Positions 1-11,029 of a stretch of 64,000 bases of DNA are shown here, piece by piece. The notes beneath the pieces were generated by a model, which saw only the letters and a list, made by a program, of their open reading frames with translations, did no database searches and was not told where the DNA came from. A program made the position numbers and the translations under genes. The stretch comes from Panorpa germanica (lineage: Eukaryota; Arthropoda; Insecta; Mecoptera; Panorpidae), in contig OY783216.1 of the NCBI GenBank assembly GCA_963678705.1, positions 930,001-994,000 of the forward strand, written 5' to 3'. Each line of letters opens with the position of its first letter. Position 1 is the first letter of the stretch.

Positions 1-150
1 AGTACCCATTTGTATCATGTATCTCTCCTGGATTCTTTCCAATTTTCCTTGCTCCTTCAACCCCCATATCTCTGTTCCATACATCATCATACTCATTATT
101 AGTCTATCAAACATCCAGAGCCTCTTTTGCATATCCGCACCAAACACATT
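1..150 (-). mobile_element. R1-like non-LTR retrotransposon ORF2 fragment
   Basis: Read on the minus strand, this stretch is an open frame with the block MMMYGTEIWGLKEQGKLERI followed by QERYMIQMGT. In the C-terminal part of non-LTR reverse transcriptases (thumb and following region) the usual pattern is YG-E-WG...lErvQ-ry. It runs off the window start and stops being recognisable near position 150. It lies in the intron upstream of the fatty acyl-CoA reductase exon at 319, on the opposite strand to that gene. The style resembles the tails at 5870-6335 and 25930-26390. Confidence 0.75.
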
Positions 151-318
151 TTCTCCTATATTGTTTTATATTTAATTTAGAACCCTATAAACTCTTTCTC
201 GTATCGTAGTAATGTCGAATATGTCTGACTTAGATTTATGTAAGAGTTGTCTAAGTACGTCTCAAAGTATAGTTCAAATTACGAGAGATCAATAACTGTC
301 GTCTTTTTACATTTACAG

Positions 319-716
319 AATGGCTAAAATAGCCCGTCGTTTCAAGAGCGCAGCTGCAACGGGAGAATTCTTTGCAATGCATGAGTGGATTTTTGAAAAT
401 AATAATCAAAGATCTTTGATCAAGGACATTGATCTTCAAGAAGATGGTGATTTATTTAATTGCAATGTTTCTTCAATGAATTGGGATAAATATGTGGAGA
501 AATACATGTTGGGGATCAGAAAATTCATCTTAAAAGATGGAATCGAGTCCATGCCCGCCGCTAGGAGAAAACTGCAAAAGTAAGAAAATTTAAATATTTA
601 GTTTATTTTGTAAATGAGATATTAGCATGATGACTTATTGTTTCAGGCTCCTTTGGATTAAAAGATTATTTCTATTTGGTACAATTGCGGCAGCCATTAA
701 TACATATTTTTTGTAA
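319..716 (+). CDS. Fatty acyl-CoA reductase, last two coding exons (partial gene)
   Basis: Joined coding exons 319-579 and 647-716; the 5' part of the gene lies before the window. Fatty acyl-CoA reductases reduce fatty acyl-CoA to fatty alcohol with NADPH, for wax, cuticle lipid or pheromone synthesis, usually at ER or peroxisome membranes. Seen: acceptor TTTACAG before 319, donor GTAAGA at 580, acceptor TTGTTTCAG before 647 and stop TAA at 714-716. The split codon AA|G keeps the frame. The peptide MAKIARRFKSAAATGEFFAM, then HEWIFENNN, NWDKYVEKYMLGIRKFILKD and ARRKLQKLLWI, matches the FAR_C (sterile) domain pattern of a helical start, 'W-F-N-N', then 'DW--Y---Y--G-R-yll-d'. The last residues (LFLFGTIAAAINTYFL) form a hydrophobic tail, as in membrane-anchored insect enzymes. 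The true start and the Rossmann domain are not visible. The paralogue cannot be told from this tail. Confidence 0.9.
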
Positions 717-794
717 TATTTAATTCTTTATAAAGTATTTATTCTATTGTATTATTACGTGTTCTTTTTATGGTAAATATAAGTAAATATTTCA

Positions 795-800
795 ATTAAA
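795..800 (+). terminator. Possible polyadenylation signal ATTAAA for the FAR gene
   Basis: ATTAAA lies about 80 bases after the FAR stop codon. It is followed by a T/GT-rich stretch (TTTGTTTTTGTGTTTTTC), as expected for a cleavage site. No AATAAA is seen closer. This is inference only. Confidence 0.35.
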
Positions 801-856
801 TATTTGTTTTTGTGTTTTTCTTCTGCTATAAGAACTTGTCTAGTAAACCCGTATGA

Positions 857-1508
857 ATGGGCTTGTGTCCTATGTCTTCATTTCTATAAAAGTGTACTAT
901 ATATTGATAAAGTGGGTCAAATAACTCCTTATATGTTAGGAGATATTAACAATTAAAAAAGTCATTTTGTCTCTTTAATTATTAAAGGGATTCAACGTTG
1001 TAGAACATGCCAAATGCATGTGACCTCACAATCGTTAGTTGCTATCTCTTTTATACGACAGAGCGTAAAAGAGATATATTCTTGACAGAACTCTGACAAC
1101 CTTACAGCTCATAAATCTCTGCTATATGTATTTATATATCTAAATATCAAATATTATTTACAACTATTTCGAGAAACGATAAAATTTCAATATTATGCCT
1201 GCCGTAACAGGGTTAAATAAAATAAAAACTTATTATTCTTTGACTTGACTTGATTATTTCGACTACCAACAGCTACAAAACATTACCACAGCACTGACCT
1301 AATCAACAAATAACTGACCTATACAATACATTTCACGTCATACAAACGGCCGACATTTCTAGCGCTAAAACTACAATTTAAATTTTGAATTGCTATATCT
1401 CCGTCAACATTTAGATATTTAATAAAATAGACACGCCAATACACATTTATTAACATCAATTTCAATCAACAATTGAAAAATCGACCACTAAAATATAAGT
1501 GCACATGA
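857..1508 (+). mobile_element. Family A MITE, copy 1
   Basis: Starts ATGGGCTTGTGTCCT and keeps the family body: CCGTAACAGGGTTAAATAAA near 1200, GCTACAAAACATTACCACAG near 1272 and CAATTGAAAAATCGACCAC near 1473. The right terminal repeat has decayed to AAGTGCACATGAGC. Other copies are at 2443, 46896 (reverse), 55251 and 58484 (reverse). No reading frame is conserved, so it is a non-autonomous element. Confidence 0.85.
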
Positions 1509-2153
1509 GCACATTACCTATATTTCCCTATGTGTTATCCTCCAAGGGACCTTTATTTGTTTAAGACATAACCCTGTGCCCAGGTTAATTACAAAATAAG
1601 ATTTTGCCAACTTAAACTCATATGGACTTTGTAATGAACGAACTTGATTTAATAAAAAATTCACTGTTGATAAATTTCTTCGTTAGAAGATTTAAATTTG
1701 TACCTAAGTTCACAACAATTTATTTAAGTTCGTTTCACAAACATAGTTTCCTATTCTTACACCTTCTTTGAGAAAGTGCAAGAACTTAGTACAGGACGCG
1801 ACAAAAAGATGGCAGCACTAAAACGATTGTGATATTGGGAAGTTACAGTTATGTTCCATGCTATTTGATTTTTATGAATTAATTATAGTTTCCTTTTAGA
1901 ACGACATGATAGATTCATTTCTTCTTAGTATAATTTAGTTTACTAAATTTAAATAATAAATATAGAATTGTTGGGACACATTGTATATTGCTAGAATTAG
2001 CCAGTGCTGAACATGTTTCTTTTTCCGGCTATTTTCGACTTACTAGTTAACAATGCAGATCCGGGAATCAAACTCAATTATTTTCACCTACGATTAATAA
2101 CTTATCAAGTTCTTGTATCATATCTTAAATCATTTGAATTCAATTTCCATTTC
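1509..2153. other. No gene seen
   Basis: AT-rich sequence without a convincing exon. On the minus strand, 2056-2073 reads like a tRNA T-arm (GTTTGATTCCCGGAT). It may be the end of a tRNA-derived short element, but no A box or cloverleaf could be found. Confidence 0.5.
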
Positions 2154-2432
2154 TCAATCTGGACATCTTCTAAAGGGGAAAGTGATACTCAGCCGCTCCT
2201 GCCAATTCCCTGAATAGTTAATGCACCCCCTTGTCCTGCCGCCTGACGGGAGTGGGCTGCATGGGTCGGGAAACTTCTTCCCTTGTACTCCAACCAGATT
2301 GCGGAATCTATTATTAAATTTATCCGAAATGTCAGAATATTCGAGCAAATGCCAAACTAAGTTATTACGATGTTTTGCAGCCGTACTCTTGGTCGAACTA
2401 GTGCGGTAGGTCACTGAAGCACCAAGCACCAT
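2154..2432 (-). mobile_element. GC-richer open stretch, probable old retroelement remnant
   Basis: The minus strand is open for about 92 codons (blocks NNLVWHLLEYSDISDKFNNR, NLVGVQGKKFPDPC and NWQERLSITFPFRRCPD) and is clearly richer in G+C than its surroundings. I cannot assign a family. It has no good splice sites and lies between two family A copies, so an old element fragment is more likely than a host gene. Confidence 0.25.
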
Positions 2433-2442
2433 TGCTGTAAAA

Positions 2443-3048
2443 ATGGGCTTGTGTCCTATGTCTTAATTTCTATAAAAGTGTACTATATATTGATAAAGTG
2501 GGTTACTAGAACCTCAAATGTTCAATTATTTTTTAATAACTCCTTATATTTCAGGAGATATTAACAATTAAAAAAGTCATTTTGTCTGTTTAATTATTAA
2601 AGGGATTCAACGTTGTAGATATTCCAAGTGCATATGACATCACAATCCTTGTGTAAGGTTACCAACCTTACAGCTCATAAATCAAATATTATTTACATCT
2701 ATTTCAAGGAACAATAAAATTCCAATAATATGTCTGCCGTAACAGGGTTAAATAAAATAAAAACTTATTATTCGTTGATTTGACTTGATTATTTGACTAC
2801 CAACAGCTACAAAACATTACCACAGTACTGACTTACTCAACAAATAACTGACGATAAAATGAATTTCACGTCATACAAATATGGCCGACCATTTCTAGCG
2901 CTAAAACTACAATTCAAACTTTTAATTGCTATATCTCCGTCAATATTTAGATATTTAATAAAATAGACTCGCCAATACACATTTATTAACATCAATTTCA
3001 ATCAACAATTGAAAAATCGACCACAAAAAAATGAGGACACAAGTCCAT
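2443..3048 (+). mobile_element. Family A MITE, copy 2 (both ends intact)
   Basis: Left end ATGGGCTTGTGTCCT and right end AGGACACAAGTCCAT form inverted repeats of about 15 bp with one mismatch. TA follows the right end; the left flank is AA. It is 606 bp with no conserved frame. It is the best copy for defining the ends. TA flanks seen across copies suggest a Tc1/mariner-type mover. Confidence 0.88.
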
Positions 3049-3066
3049 TACAGTTAGCATCTACTT

Positions 3067-3210
3067 TATCTTCATTTGCATTCCGACAGATGACATTTCA
3101 TATGAATGACTGTGAGAAACTGAACTGTAAATGAACTCTTTAATGCAAAAGAATCATACGCATCTTCAATATGATGTCAAAGTGACTCCAAAATGTTTAC
3201 TGGGTAAGAA
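3067..3210 (+). repeat. Dispersed repeat M, copy 1
   Basis: TTTATCTTCATTTGCATTCC, then CATCTTCAATATGATG-CAAAGTGA and a TTTACTGGGTAA-like end, match 62458-62575 in the same order. Only this part is shared. Nature unknown, probably part of a transposable element. Confidence 0.6.
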
Positions 3211-3870
3211 CTATTCGATATATTAAATGCAGCAATTTTATAAACTCATTTTATTTTTTCACTTGTTATGTTTCGTTCAAGAAAGAATTCTACCTATACA
3301 AGGCGCCACGTCAGCAATTCGTTTATTGACTCGTTATCCACAGAAGGTTTGATTTCCCGTTCCTGAACATTGTGTAGTTATAGACGTTTGCTACGTCTCC
3401 ATCTTCCATCCTCACGTCGTTATTAACGATCACCTATCCTCGACCTTCGACCTTCGACCTTCCAGAGAACAAAACAAATATTTAACAAGTCAATAAGACA
3501 GAGAGCAAACGAGTCACAATGAGTTAGAGTGTATCTCTAATAATAATGAATTAACAGTGTAATACCTGTATAATGTGGATTGACAGTGTAGATAGCGATA
3601 AGACCCTGCATACAAAACTGGGCTACATTTATTGATCCTTTCTGAAAACTGCGAAAACTTTCGGGAAATGTATTTTACCAGTTTTACTGTACAATATGTA
3701 TAGTTATGGTATTGTAGATAGTCGAAGGCAGAGTCAAGGAAAGTTAAACTCCAAGAAAACACACGAAATTATGAGCGTTGTCTTTTAAAATACACGATAT
3801 AATGTAATAGTTAAAACTAATTACAGGTCTTGATTATTTACATACTTATTTAGAGTAACGTTTTTGTCAT
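3211..3870. other. No gene seen; short CGACCTT tandem
   Basis: Unassigned AT-rich sequence. At 3440-3462 there are three tandem copies of CGACCTT. Nothing else is recognisable. Confidence 0.5.
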
Positions 3871-3874
3871 ATTA

Positions 3875-4128
3875 GGGGAAGATGGGGGAATGGCGGTCAC
3901 GTAAGCAGTAATCGAAATATTTGCTTATTTTAAGGACTTAGGCTAAAAGTATCTGACTTTTTACATAGCTAATTTAGTGGACTTTAGATAACTACGATAC
4001 ACATTATCAATCTATTATGCGTTTGTTATTTTTCTATCGTTTTTTAAAACCCTTCGTTGACCGCCATTACCCGCAAGGTATTACTGTTCATTTGAAATTA
4101 CTCAATCCTTAATACTTTATTGCATTCC
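3875..4128 (+). mobile_element. Family E element, copy 1 (left part only)
   Basis: Begins TTAGGGGAAGATGGGGGAAT, then GGCGGTCAC, matching the left end of the copy at 14021. It breaks off at TTTATTGCATTCC exactly where a family D element begins behind a TTAA. The rest of E is not found beyond the D segment, so this is either a truncation or an insertion followed by deletion. Confidence 0.8.
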
Positions 4129-4132
4129 TTAA

Positions 4133-4440
4133 GGAGGTGTAGGACGTTAACGTAAATGATGAAAACGTTGTGAAATTTGAAGGGTCGATACAAATAGTTA
4201 AAATTCATGCTCTCTCAAAATTTTAGAGATCTAGGGTTCCTAGTTTTCTTTTTATACATGATTAATAATAGTCATTTTCTATACAAATCATAATTTTTAG
4301 CTCAAGTTCACCACATAATATAACTATGAAAAAATGGTGAAACGGCTTTCAAAAACTAGGTGTATATAAAAGAATCTTGCAAAAAGAAAATTATCAAAAG
4401 GATACCTATTTACGAAAATATTTAAATAAAACCAGTAAGT
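4133..4440 (+). mobile_element. Family D (TTAA) element, copy 1, truncated
   Basis: TTAA at 4129-4132 followed by GGAGGTGTAGGACG, then the family body (ACGTAAATGATGAAAACGTT, CACCACATAATATAACTATG). It matches 27374-28358 and 45103-45779. Homology stops near AAATAAAACCAGTAAG at 4440, and no right end is seen. Confidence 0.75.
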
Positions 4441-4451
4441 CGTGTAAATCT

Positions 4452-4650
4452 GGGTTAATCATCGCGGTATTTAAGGGGGGGGGGGGGAAGGAATGGATGA
4501 GGTACGGGGTTTGTAGAGGTGTCAACTTTTTTTAAAAAAAATTAAAATTTAATTATATCCACCACCAAAAAAAAGAAATAAATTAAATGACTTACCGAGT
4601 TTAGAGAAATCATTTGGCACCCTGATGCGACTCTGGAACAACAGAAGAGT
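4452..4650 (-). repeat. Exon-like 37-nt segment and downstream motif, copy A
   Basis: On the minus strand, TTCTGTTGTTCCAG precedes a 37-nt segment (4596-4632), followed directly by GTAAGT. That is a textbook acceptor-exon-donor. A motif ending in GATGATTAACC lies about 120 bases downstream (4452-4470). The same three parts, again with 37 nt, recur at 40159-40330. One frame reads SRIRVPNDFSKL here and GRISVRGCFFEP there. It could be a pair of alternative microexons or a repeat with cryptic splice sites. A 13-base run of G (4475-4487) interrupts the downstream part. Confidence 0.45.
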
Positions 4651-4839
4651 TCCATATAATAAACTAATGGTTTAAGCTTGCAATAAATTTACTAAAAGAA
4701 GCAATTTAACATTGTTATATTTTTCGGGAAATCGATGTAAGAATCACAGCAAATTTTTAAACCGGGGATTGCTTCTCCTACGAGAGTCATATTGAAACTT
4801 TGAGGTCACAATCATATATGAATATAAGACAATATCTCA

Positions 4840-5192
4840 CATTTTATTAGCAATTGTAAATTTTTAAACAAACTTGTGTGTTGCTTCTGAAAATCAAAGA
4901 CTTTTATTTTAGGAATTTACATACACATTATAATAATTACACTGTTTAACTTAAATCATACTATCCTATCTGCAATTAAAGAAACGACATTTAATGTTTA
5001 TTATTTAAATTGTCAATTCCTTTTATCTAATTTTAAAATGACTTAACACTATGCATAGAGAGTTCTGTCGACTCCAAATATGAACTGACTGGCCGTTATT
5101 CCTCACAACGGCAATTACGGAGACCATGAGTATATGGTCACTATTTTACCGACAGACGAACTTTGTACCAACTAAAGAAATATAATTTCTTT
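4840..5192 (-). mobile_element. Family F/H element, copy A
   Basis: On the minus strand the order is AAAGAAATTATATTTCTTT (near-palindrome), GTCTGTCGGTAAAA, ATACTCATG, AATAACGGCCAG and ATATTTGGAGTCGACAGAAC. Further on come TTTTCAG|AAGCAACACACAAG and TAATAAAATG. The same order occurs at 39576-40030 (+) and, with an internal gap, at 7590-7885 (-). The TTTCAG and AATAAA look like a terminal-exon acceptor and a polyadenylation signal carried by the repeat. Confidence 0.7.
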
Positions 5193-5869
5193 TCATGAAT
5201 ATACCTTGAAAGTGGAGGTTCTGCTTGCATGATAGCTACCTTAATATTTACAAATACTTTAATGTTATTTAAACATAACATTTCTAAATTCTTTAAATTA
5301 TATCCTCATGAGCATTTATCCTCAAACAACTTAATTCGTGGTCAGATACTTCAGGCTATCCTTATGCGTGCCATAAGAATTACTTAAGCCTTCTCCATTT
5401 TCTTACTTCTCTAAATTTAGACATGTTTCCATATTCGAATAGACGTACTTAAATTCTATTAAACATTCCTTTACAAATACTTCGTTCTTCTTTCTGCTGG
5501 AGAAGTTTTTCAGATAGGCGGGGGCGAGAGAAATGTGGGTGGAGTGTTAACCTAGTTTCGGCTACCTACTTATTTATATAGCATTGTGGCTACAACGTAT
5601 GACCTTATATTTTAAGAGGTTGTTCCTTCTCTTCTTACATTCCTGGATAAAATACTTCATATTCAATATACGAGTATATACAACACATGACCGTCCGCAG
5701 ATAATTTGTTAAAGGGGCGCAAGAATACTATATTCCAGTATGTATTTTTTTCTATGCTATACAGATTATTATTAATTGTTTATTGTTCGCCTTTCGGCTT
5801 TACAATCTACATTCTTAATACATTTCATTTACTTCAACTTACAATTAAATTTACATTATTCTAGACCTT
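5193..5869. other. No gene seen
   Basis: AT-rich sequence with no recognisable coding potential, repeat family or RNA. Confidence 0.5.
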
Positions 5870-6335
5870 TTTATTTCCAAAAGTACTTTCTGCTTCTTCT
5901 TCTCTTGACCCTCTTCCTTCATTTTCCCTAGGCTTCCTTCTGTAATGGTCTATTCCCTAGTCTATTTTTCTGGGCTGAAGTTTAACTGTTTCCTCGCTAC
6001 TTCTTTCTTTCTCCTGCTTCCCTTCACTGCCTCTTTTAGTACTTCCTTTCTCTTCCTGTTCCTTGTGCAACCCAGCCACCAGCTTATTTATTCTCCTGTT
6101 TTTTCTCTCCTTCTTACTATTTCCGCCATCCACCTCTTTCCTTCACTGCCTCCCTTTAATAGCTGGCCAATATTCCTTTCGCTCGCTACTTTTTCCTTAC
6201 ACTCAAACTTAATGTGCTCCAGTGTTTCGTCCTCCGCTCCGCACACTCTACACTTTCTTTCCTCACTACTTTCCCAGATCTGTTTCCTTTTTCCTCATTT
6301 CCCAATCTAAACCTTGCTGTTCTTCATGCTATACA
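5870..6335 (-). mobile_element. R1-like non-LTR retrotransposon, ORF2 C-terminal end
   Basis: The minus strand encodes ARFRLGNEEKGNRSGK, a short frame-shifted stretch, then ECAERRT and DETLEHIKFECKEKVASERN. The pattern 'RFR-GNEE--NR', then C--C...ET-EHI-F-C, is the zinc knuckle at the end of R1-like ORF2 proteins. Frames change between the blocks, so it is a pseudogene. The same region at 25930-26390 has the order GNEERGNRYW, CAERR, EIETVEHIKFSCE. Confidence 0.75.
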
Positions 6336-6591
6336 GATATTTTCTATAGATTTACATTCCTTACTTTTAAATTGGTTTTCGGCTTATTTCGTCGACCGTT
6401 TAAGTTAAGTTTTATGAGGTTCGCCCGCACAATTACAAATGGCACTAAACACCTCGTTGAAGATTTGGCAACACCGGCAACATAGCTCTTATTACATTTA
6501 GAGCAATATATATATGTCTATTACAAAACGTTATATACAGTTATGTAAAAACTTACAGTCGTTATACGCGTATACTGTAATTCAACGATTA

Positions 6592-7256
6592 CAGGCCTTA
6601 GACTTGTCTGAGTATGGCACCGTAATTCAACGAATTTCGGCCGGACGTATACGCGGCAGATGTAATGAGACTCTCACACTGCAAGCGAAAAAGCCGTCCG
6701 AATACGGGCGTACGAGGTAGGTACCTCTCACATTAGAATCGTATTTTAACCAAGCGTTACCACCACCACAACGCTAACATATCCGAACCTTTGTAAATGC
6801 AAACAGCCGCCTCCGACTGGAAGGGATACCTAAGATCGATCGTTGAATCGCTGCAATCCGCTTCATTTCGGATCTGTTGGCGACATCGCTTTGTGAACCA
6901 GTATGTTCAACATGTTTCAGTTTATACAAACCACCAAACAAATACGACAGAACTAAATTAAAATTCACACCAACCAGAACTCAGATATATAATAAATGCT
7001 AAAGTCCCTTTAATACTACTGGTGTACCGATAAAAATTAAAGTAAAAGTTTGCTCACATGATAAATTATGTTAGTGAAAATCAACTCCAATACACCCCTA
7101 CAGTACGCAAGTTGCTTGGAGTACTGTTATATCGGTATGGGGAATGTATGTATTGTGACACACACAGTCGGTTTGCTTTGAGAATAGTAGCCGCTCTTCG
7201 AACGTCCGAATTCGCCGTCACTTAAATACGGTGCCATAGTGCGGCAGGCCTTAAAC
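6592..7256. mobile_element. Inverted-repeat DNA element, hAT-like
   Basis: The left end CAGGCCTTAGACTTG...TATGGCACCG pairs with a right end that reads AAGGCCTGCCGCACTATGGC on the other strand, then CACCG. The inner flanks share GAATTYGG-CG. It is unusually rich in CpG for this window. No transposase is visible, and I could not settle the target duplication. Confidence 0.5.
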
Positions 7257-7589
7257 TACATAACAGATAATACCCGGATCCGGTCTCTAATACTGATGAG
7301 CTACGATATGCAGAGCTTCCCCTTTGCCCCTATCTACAGGCGCCCATGGTACAATCTAAGATGTTTACCAATGAAGGAACATTGATATTGACATTCACGA
7401 AAAATTATTTCTTGTTAAAAAAGTTTTTAAAATAAAAATGTTAAAAAAACTTGTGTGGGATGAATTTCAGAAAAGAACAAGAGCCAAACAGTTATTTTAA
7501 ATTAACTTTTAGTAAATCTAAATATGGAAAGATATATGTACAATACATTTTATACAAAATGTGTAAGTAAAATAATATACTTATAAGAC

Positions 7590-7885
7590 ATTTTATTAGG
7601 AATTGTACATTTTTAATCACACTTATGTGTTGCTTCTGAAATCAAACAAACGACATTCATTCAATGTCAATTCATTTTTATCTAAAGTTATAATAACTTA
7701 ACAATATGACGATGGATTCTGTCAGATCCAAATATCAACTGTATTGGCCATTATTCCTTACAACGTTACTCGTTGCACTACACACACTATACTGAAAGTA
7801 ATATAACTAATATATACCGTTAGCTCACCTGACTAGAAAGCTGGTCAGTGTTACCAAATAAAGAAAACTAATTTCTTTACATTCT
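7590..7885 (-). mobile_element. Family F/H element, copy C
   Basis: Minus strand: GGCCAATACAGTTGATATTT, GAATTGACATTGAATGAATG, TTTGATTTCAGAAGCAACAC and CCTAATAAAATGTC. Compared with the copy at 39576 it lacks the stretch between the GTCGTTT block and the TTTCAG acceptor. About 70 bases of unrelated sequence also sit in the conserved core. Confidence 0.65.
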
Positions 7886-9027
7886 TATTAAGATTTGCTA
7901 CATGTCTTAATAGAAAAGTTGTCACCTTCTAAATTATAATACACAAAACAATAAGTAACACATAAGTAATACGGTTCAAACATATTAGGATGTTAAAGAC
8001 TTAATCCACTTAGCGCTGTGATCCCGTGTGAAGCTTTACGACAATATTTATCTTAGGGCTTAAAAACCTTTGAAATTTTCTTACCGCCTTAGCGCCCTCA
8101 TCCCTGTGGAAAGTCAATAAACGAAACACTCAGTAAACGGAAATATAAAGAAGTTAATAGCCGAGAAAGAAAGTTTTCACATTAATGTTTCTAACGGAAG
8201 CAGCAGCAGCAGCAGCAGCAGCGGTGGTAAATTCGTAAATTCGTTTTGCTAGGATTAACCTTTTGAGAACTTGTGAACTTCGCAGCTTACGTCTGATGAA
8301 ATATTATTTCGGATTAAAACAATTTCTTTATATACTTTTTTCTGTGAAAGAGAAATTATATGACAGGAAGAGAGAAAGAGAGAGAGAGGAATTTAATGAG
8401 GGAAGTGACAGTGCGTACGCCTTCCCTTTCGTTTCTGTTCATTTTCACGTTTGGTACGATAAAGAAAAGCCGATGCGATGCGGACCTGTGGATCGATACC
8501 CTAACACATCCTGCTAAACTAGATATATTTAAACTTAAAATTAAAAAGAAATTAACATCTGATTATGACTTTTATTAATGAAAATCGATAAGTTGCCAAC
8601 CTTGTTTGCGAACCATGACTTAGTGTTTGCAAAATTGTACTACATATTAACAAAGTAAGTGAAATCATTGGCAAAAAACAAAAACGACGTGAAACGACGC
8701 AGGATATGTGGGACAATTCAGAGAATGGAAGAAAAATTTTCAAATTACAGTCTTCAGTGTGAAGACGTAGCTTGTGGTGGAAAGCCCAAGGTCCGAGAAT
8801 AGTATAGTGGCTTATCCCGAGACTGAGGGTGAACCATACAGAGGCATTGGCACATCTTAGAAGAAACCACTTAGTGCAGGACGATACATGTGATTATTAT
8901 AGAAGATATTAACAAATAAAATAGTTATTTTTAATCCTATATGATACCTTTAAATTATTAAAAGGGTACAAAGCTATAAAAAATAAATTTTCATTGGATG
9001 TCATATCCGATGATTTGGACCCCTCTG
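7886..9027. other. No gene seen; AGC microsatellite and GA-rich stretch
   Basis: Contains (AGC)8 at 8199-8222 and a GAGA-rich run at 8365-8392. Short open frames near 8263-8578 show no protein family and no splice logic. Confidence 0.5.
8199..8222. repeat. (AGC)n trinucleotide microsatellite
   Basis: Eight uninterrupted AGC units followed by GGTGG. It is not inside a supported reading frame. Confidence 0.9.
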
Positions 9028-9031
9028 TTAA

Positions 9032-9705
9032 GGGGTTATATACAGTTGGATTAAAAAAAAAAATATTTCATATTCGTAAACATATATTTAAGTACACACA
9101 CAGAAAATTTCAAGTCAATCCGTTGATTATTTTCGAAGTTATGTAAGATTCTTTTACTCTTCGAAACTTTAAATGTGTTTTTCTGAAAACTGTGTTTTTA
9201 AAGTCGACCAAAACATCTCACAAATGGCTGAACCGATCAGTCTCAAACTTTAACACAAGTTTTAAGTATATTTTTAGTAATTAATCGAAGGTTTTTTCTC
9301 ACTTATAAATATTTTTTTTATAAACAATTTAAGGCCAAAATTTTGGTCAAAAATCGATTTTTTTTGAGAAGCCTCCATTTTGTTAAAAAAAATTATTTTT
9401 CTTATTCCAAAATATTAATTACAAGATTATATATTACTTTAACGAAATCCGTTTGATTTTTTCATTTTAAATGATTCAGTCCAGAGATATCGTGGTCACC
9501 GCAAGATGCCTTTTTGAGAGGAGCTCCTGGAGATCAGCTATAGCAGCTTAAAAATTAATATTTTTACAAATATAAAAATGTTAAAATACAGTTAAAAGTT
9601 ACCATAACATGTGTACAAATTTTTACATTAATAGATTTAAAAGTCTTCTCAGGAAATATTCTTAAAAATATCGCTTTTTTTGGGTCTAAAACTGTATATA
9701 ACCGC
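9032..9705 (+). mobile_element. Family B, piggyBac-type MITE, complete with TTAA duplications
   Basis: TTAA (9028-9031), then GGGGTTATATACAGTT. The right end AACTGTATATAACCGC is followed by TTAA (9706-9709). That gives 16-bp inverted repeats with one mismatch and the TTAA duplication of piggyBac elements. It is 674 bp with no open frame. Other copies are at 38627 and 48412. The body is built of degenerate modules of about 100 bases with phrases like AAATTTCAAGTCAATCCG and GGTCACCGCAAGATGCC. Confidence 0.92.
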
Positions 9706-9709
9706 TTAA

Positions 9710-10628
9710 GCAGCAAAGATACGTACGAGTCAGAATGCGATACATCATTTACTATTCATAACATTTTAACAAGACGTTTATGGACGAGTTTAAGACGAGT
9801 TTAAGACGAGTTATGGTTGTTGTTAAAAAAGAAAAATAATCTCGATGACTTATTTCTTCTGTGACGTCCTATGCAGAGCTAATAGCGGCAAAACTAAAAT
9901 TCAAATTTTATGCAGTTTTCTTTTCGTCAACTTTTGGATATTTATGAACGTTCCCAAGGAGCTCTCTATGTAATCCAACGTGGTTATAATTTGTGTATAT
10001 TAAAAAAGTTGTTGATGCGTACTGCTTTCTTTAAGTCAGTCTCTAAAGCGCGGAAAAAACACGACCCCTAAAACAGCCCATTTAAATGATCTTCTTCCTT
10101 GTTTCTCTGAAGTGCCTTGCTCGTCACCATCTGTATCATCGATATATCATAACACTACTCAACTAATATTGTAATCTAACATTAATTAGTTGAAAATTTC
10201 CGGATATCCGGTACGTTATTCTGGTGGAAACGCTGCCATAGGAATGCAGTGAATATTTATCATGTGCATTGTTCCAGACAGATATAATCTGTGCTGCTAA
10301 TGCTGCTACTGCCGCTCGGATGCTGTGTTCGTAAAATAGATGAGAGGAAGTGAAGGAGTAAGAGATGCTGGATGATAGGGGTGGGGTATTAGCGTAATTG
10401 ATTATTAGCGCATTATTTGCAATACCGGGAAAACGTTGAATCCGCTTACACGTTAGACTAACACCCTGAGGGATGGGGATGATGTTATAGGATTCGTATG
10501 TGTCTTGCATAATCCGATTTAGAATGTAACTGAGTTAAAAGACAATGTGGATGAATCCAAGGAACTATAAACAGATTTACTGGATTTGTTTTAAATATAC
10601 GTATATTGAATTAAGTTTTTTTCTCTCT
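9710..10628. other. No gene seen; 11-bp tandem repeat
   Basis: At 9783-9813 GACGAGTTTAA is repeated almost three times. An open frame on the minus strand at 10163-10510 (115 codons) contains an alanine-rich patch from GCT/GCC repeats. It shows no known domain and is probably chance. Confidence 0.5.
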
Positions 10629-10955
10629 TACGAGGGGTGGTTATTAAATAACGAGACTGATGCTGCTACAGAAGAAGTGTGTATGTGCCAAACGCCAGCG
10701 GAATGCAAGCAAATACAGTGCTTGTGCTTCACTGAACAAATGTTAAGTGTAACAATAGAGCAAAAATTGGTGTGAAAGTTAACATGAAACTTGGAAATAC
10801 CGATACTGAAATGATTGTACTGACACTTTGATTGACTTATTCATCGGATCTTACTCCGTGCGACTTCTATCAGTTTCCTAAGGTGAAATCTGCATTAAGA
10901 GGAACAAGATTTATGCCCGTTGAAGTTGTTAAAAAGAATATTAATTAAGAGTATT
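10629..10955 (+). mobile_element. Mariner-like element remnant, transposase C-terminal part
   Basis: ACGAGGGGTGGTTATTAAAT at 10629 looks like a mariner terminal repeat. Further on, one frame reads SSDLTPCDFYQFPKVKSALR followed by GTRFMPVEVVKK. This is the 'SPDL-PCDF-LFPK-K' block around the last catalytic acid of mariner transposases. The middle of the gene is missing, so it is an internally deleted, dead copy. A Jockey fragment follows within 100 bases. Confidence 0.8.
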
Positions 10956-11029
10956 AACCATTGTTGATACTCTTTTTCTGTCGGTCATCATACTAGGTCA
11001 AATGGCTTAGTTCTCTTTAATCTTCTTGT

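Noticed and set aside
2056-2073. tRNA T-arm-like sequence on the minus strand
   Set aside because: No A box at a suitable distance and no acceptor stem; not called as a tRNA.
9783-9813. Regularly spaced repeats considered as a CRISPR array
   Set aside because: Direct tandem without spacers in an animal-type genome; no CRISPR logic anywhere in the window.
10163-10510. 115-codon open frame on the minus strand
   Set aside because: No family motif; the alanine-rich part comes from GCT/GCC simple sequence; no splice sites or neighbours support a gene.
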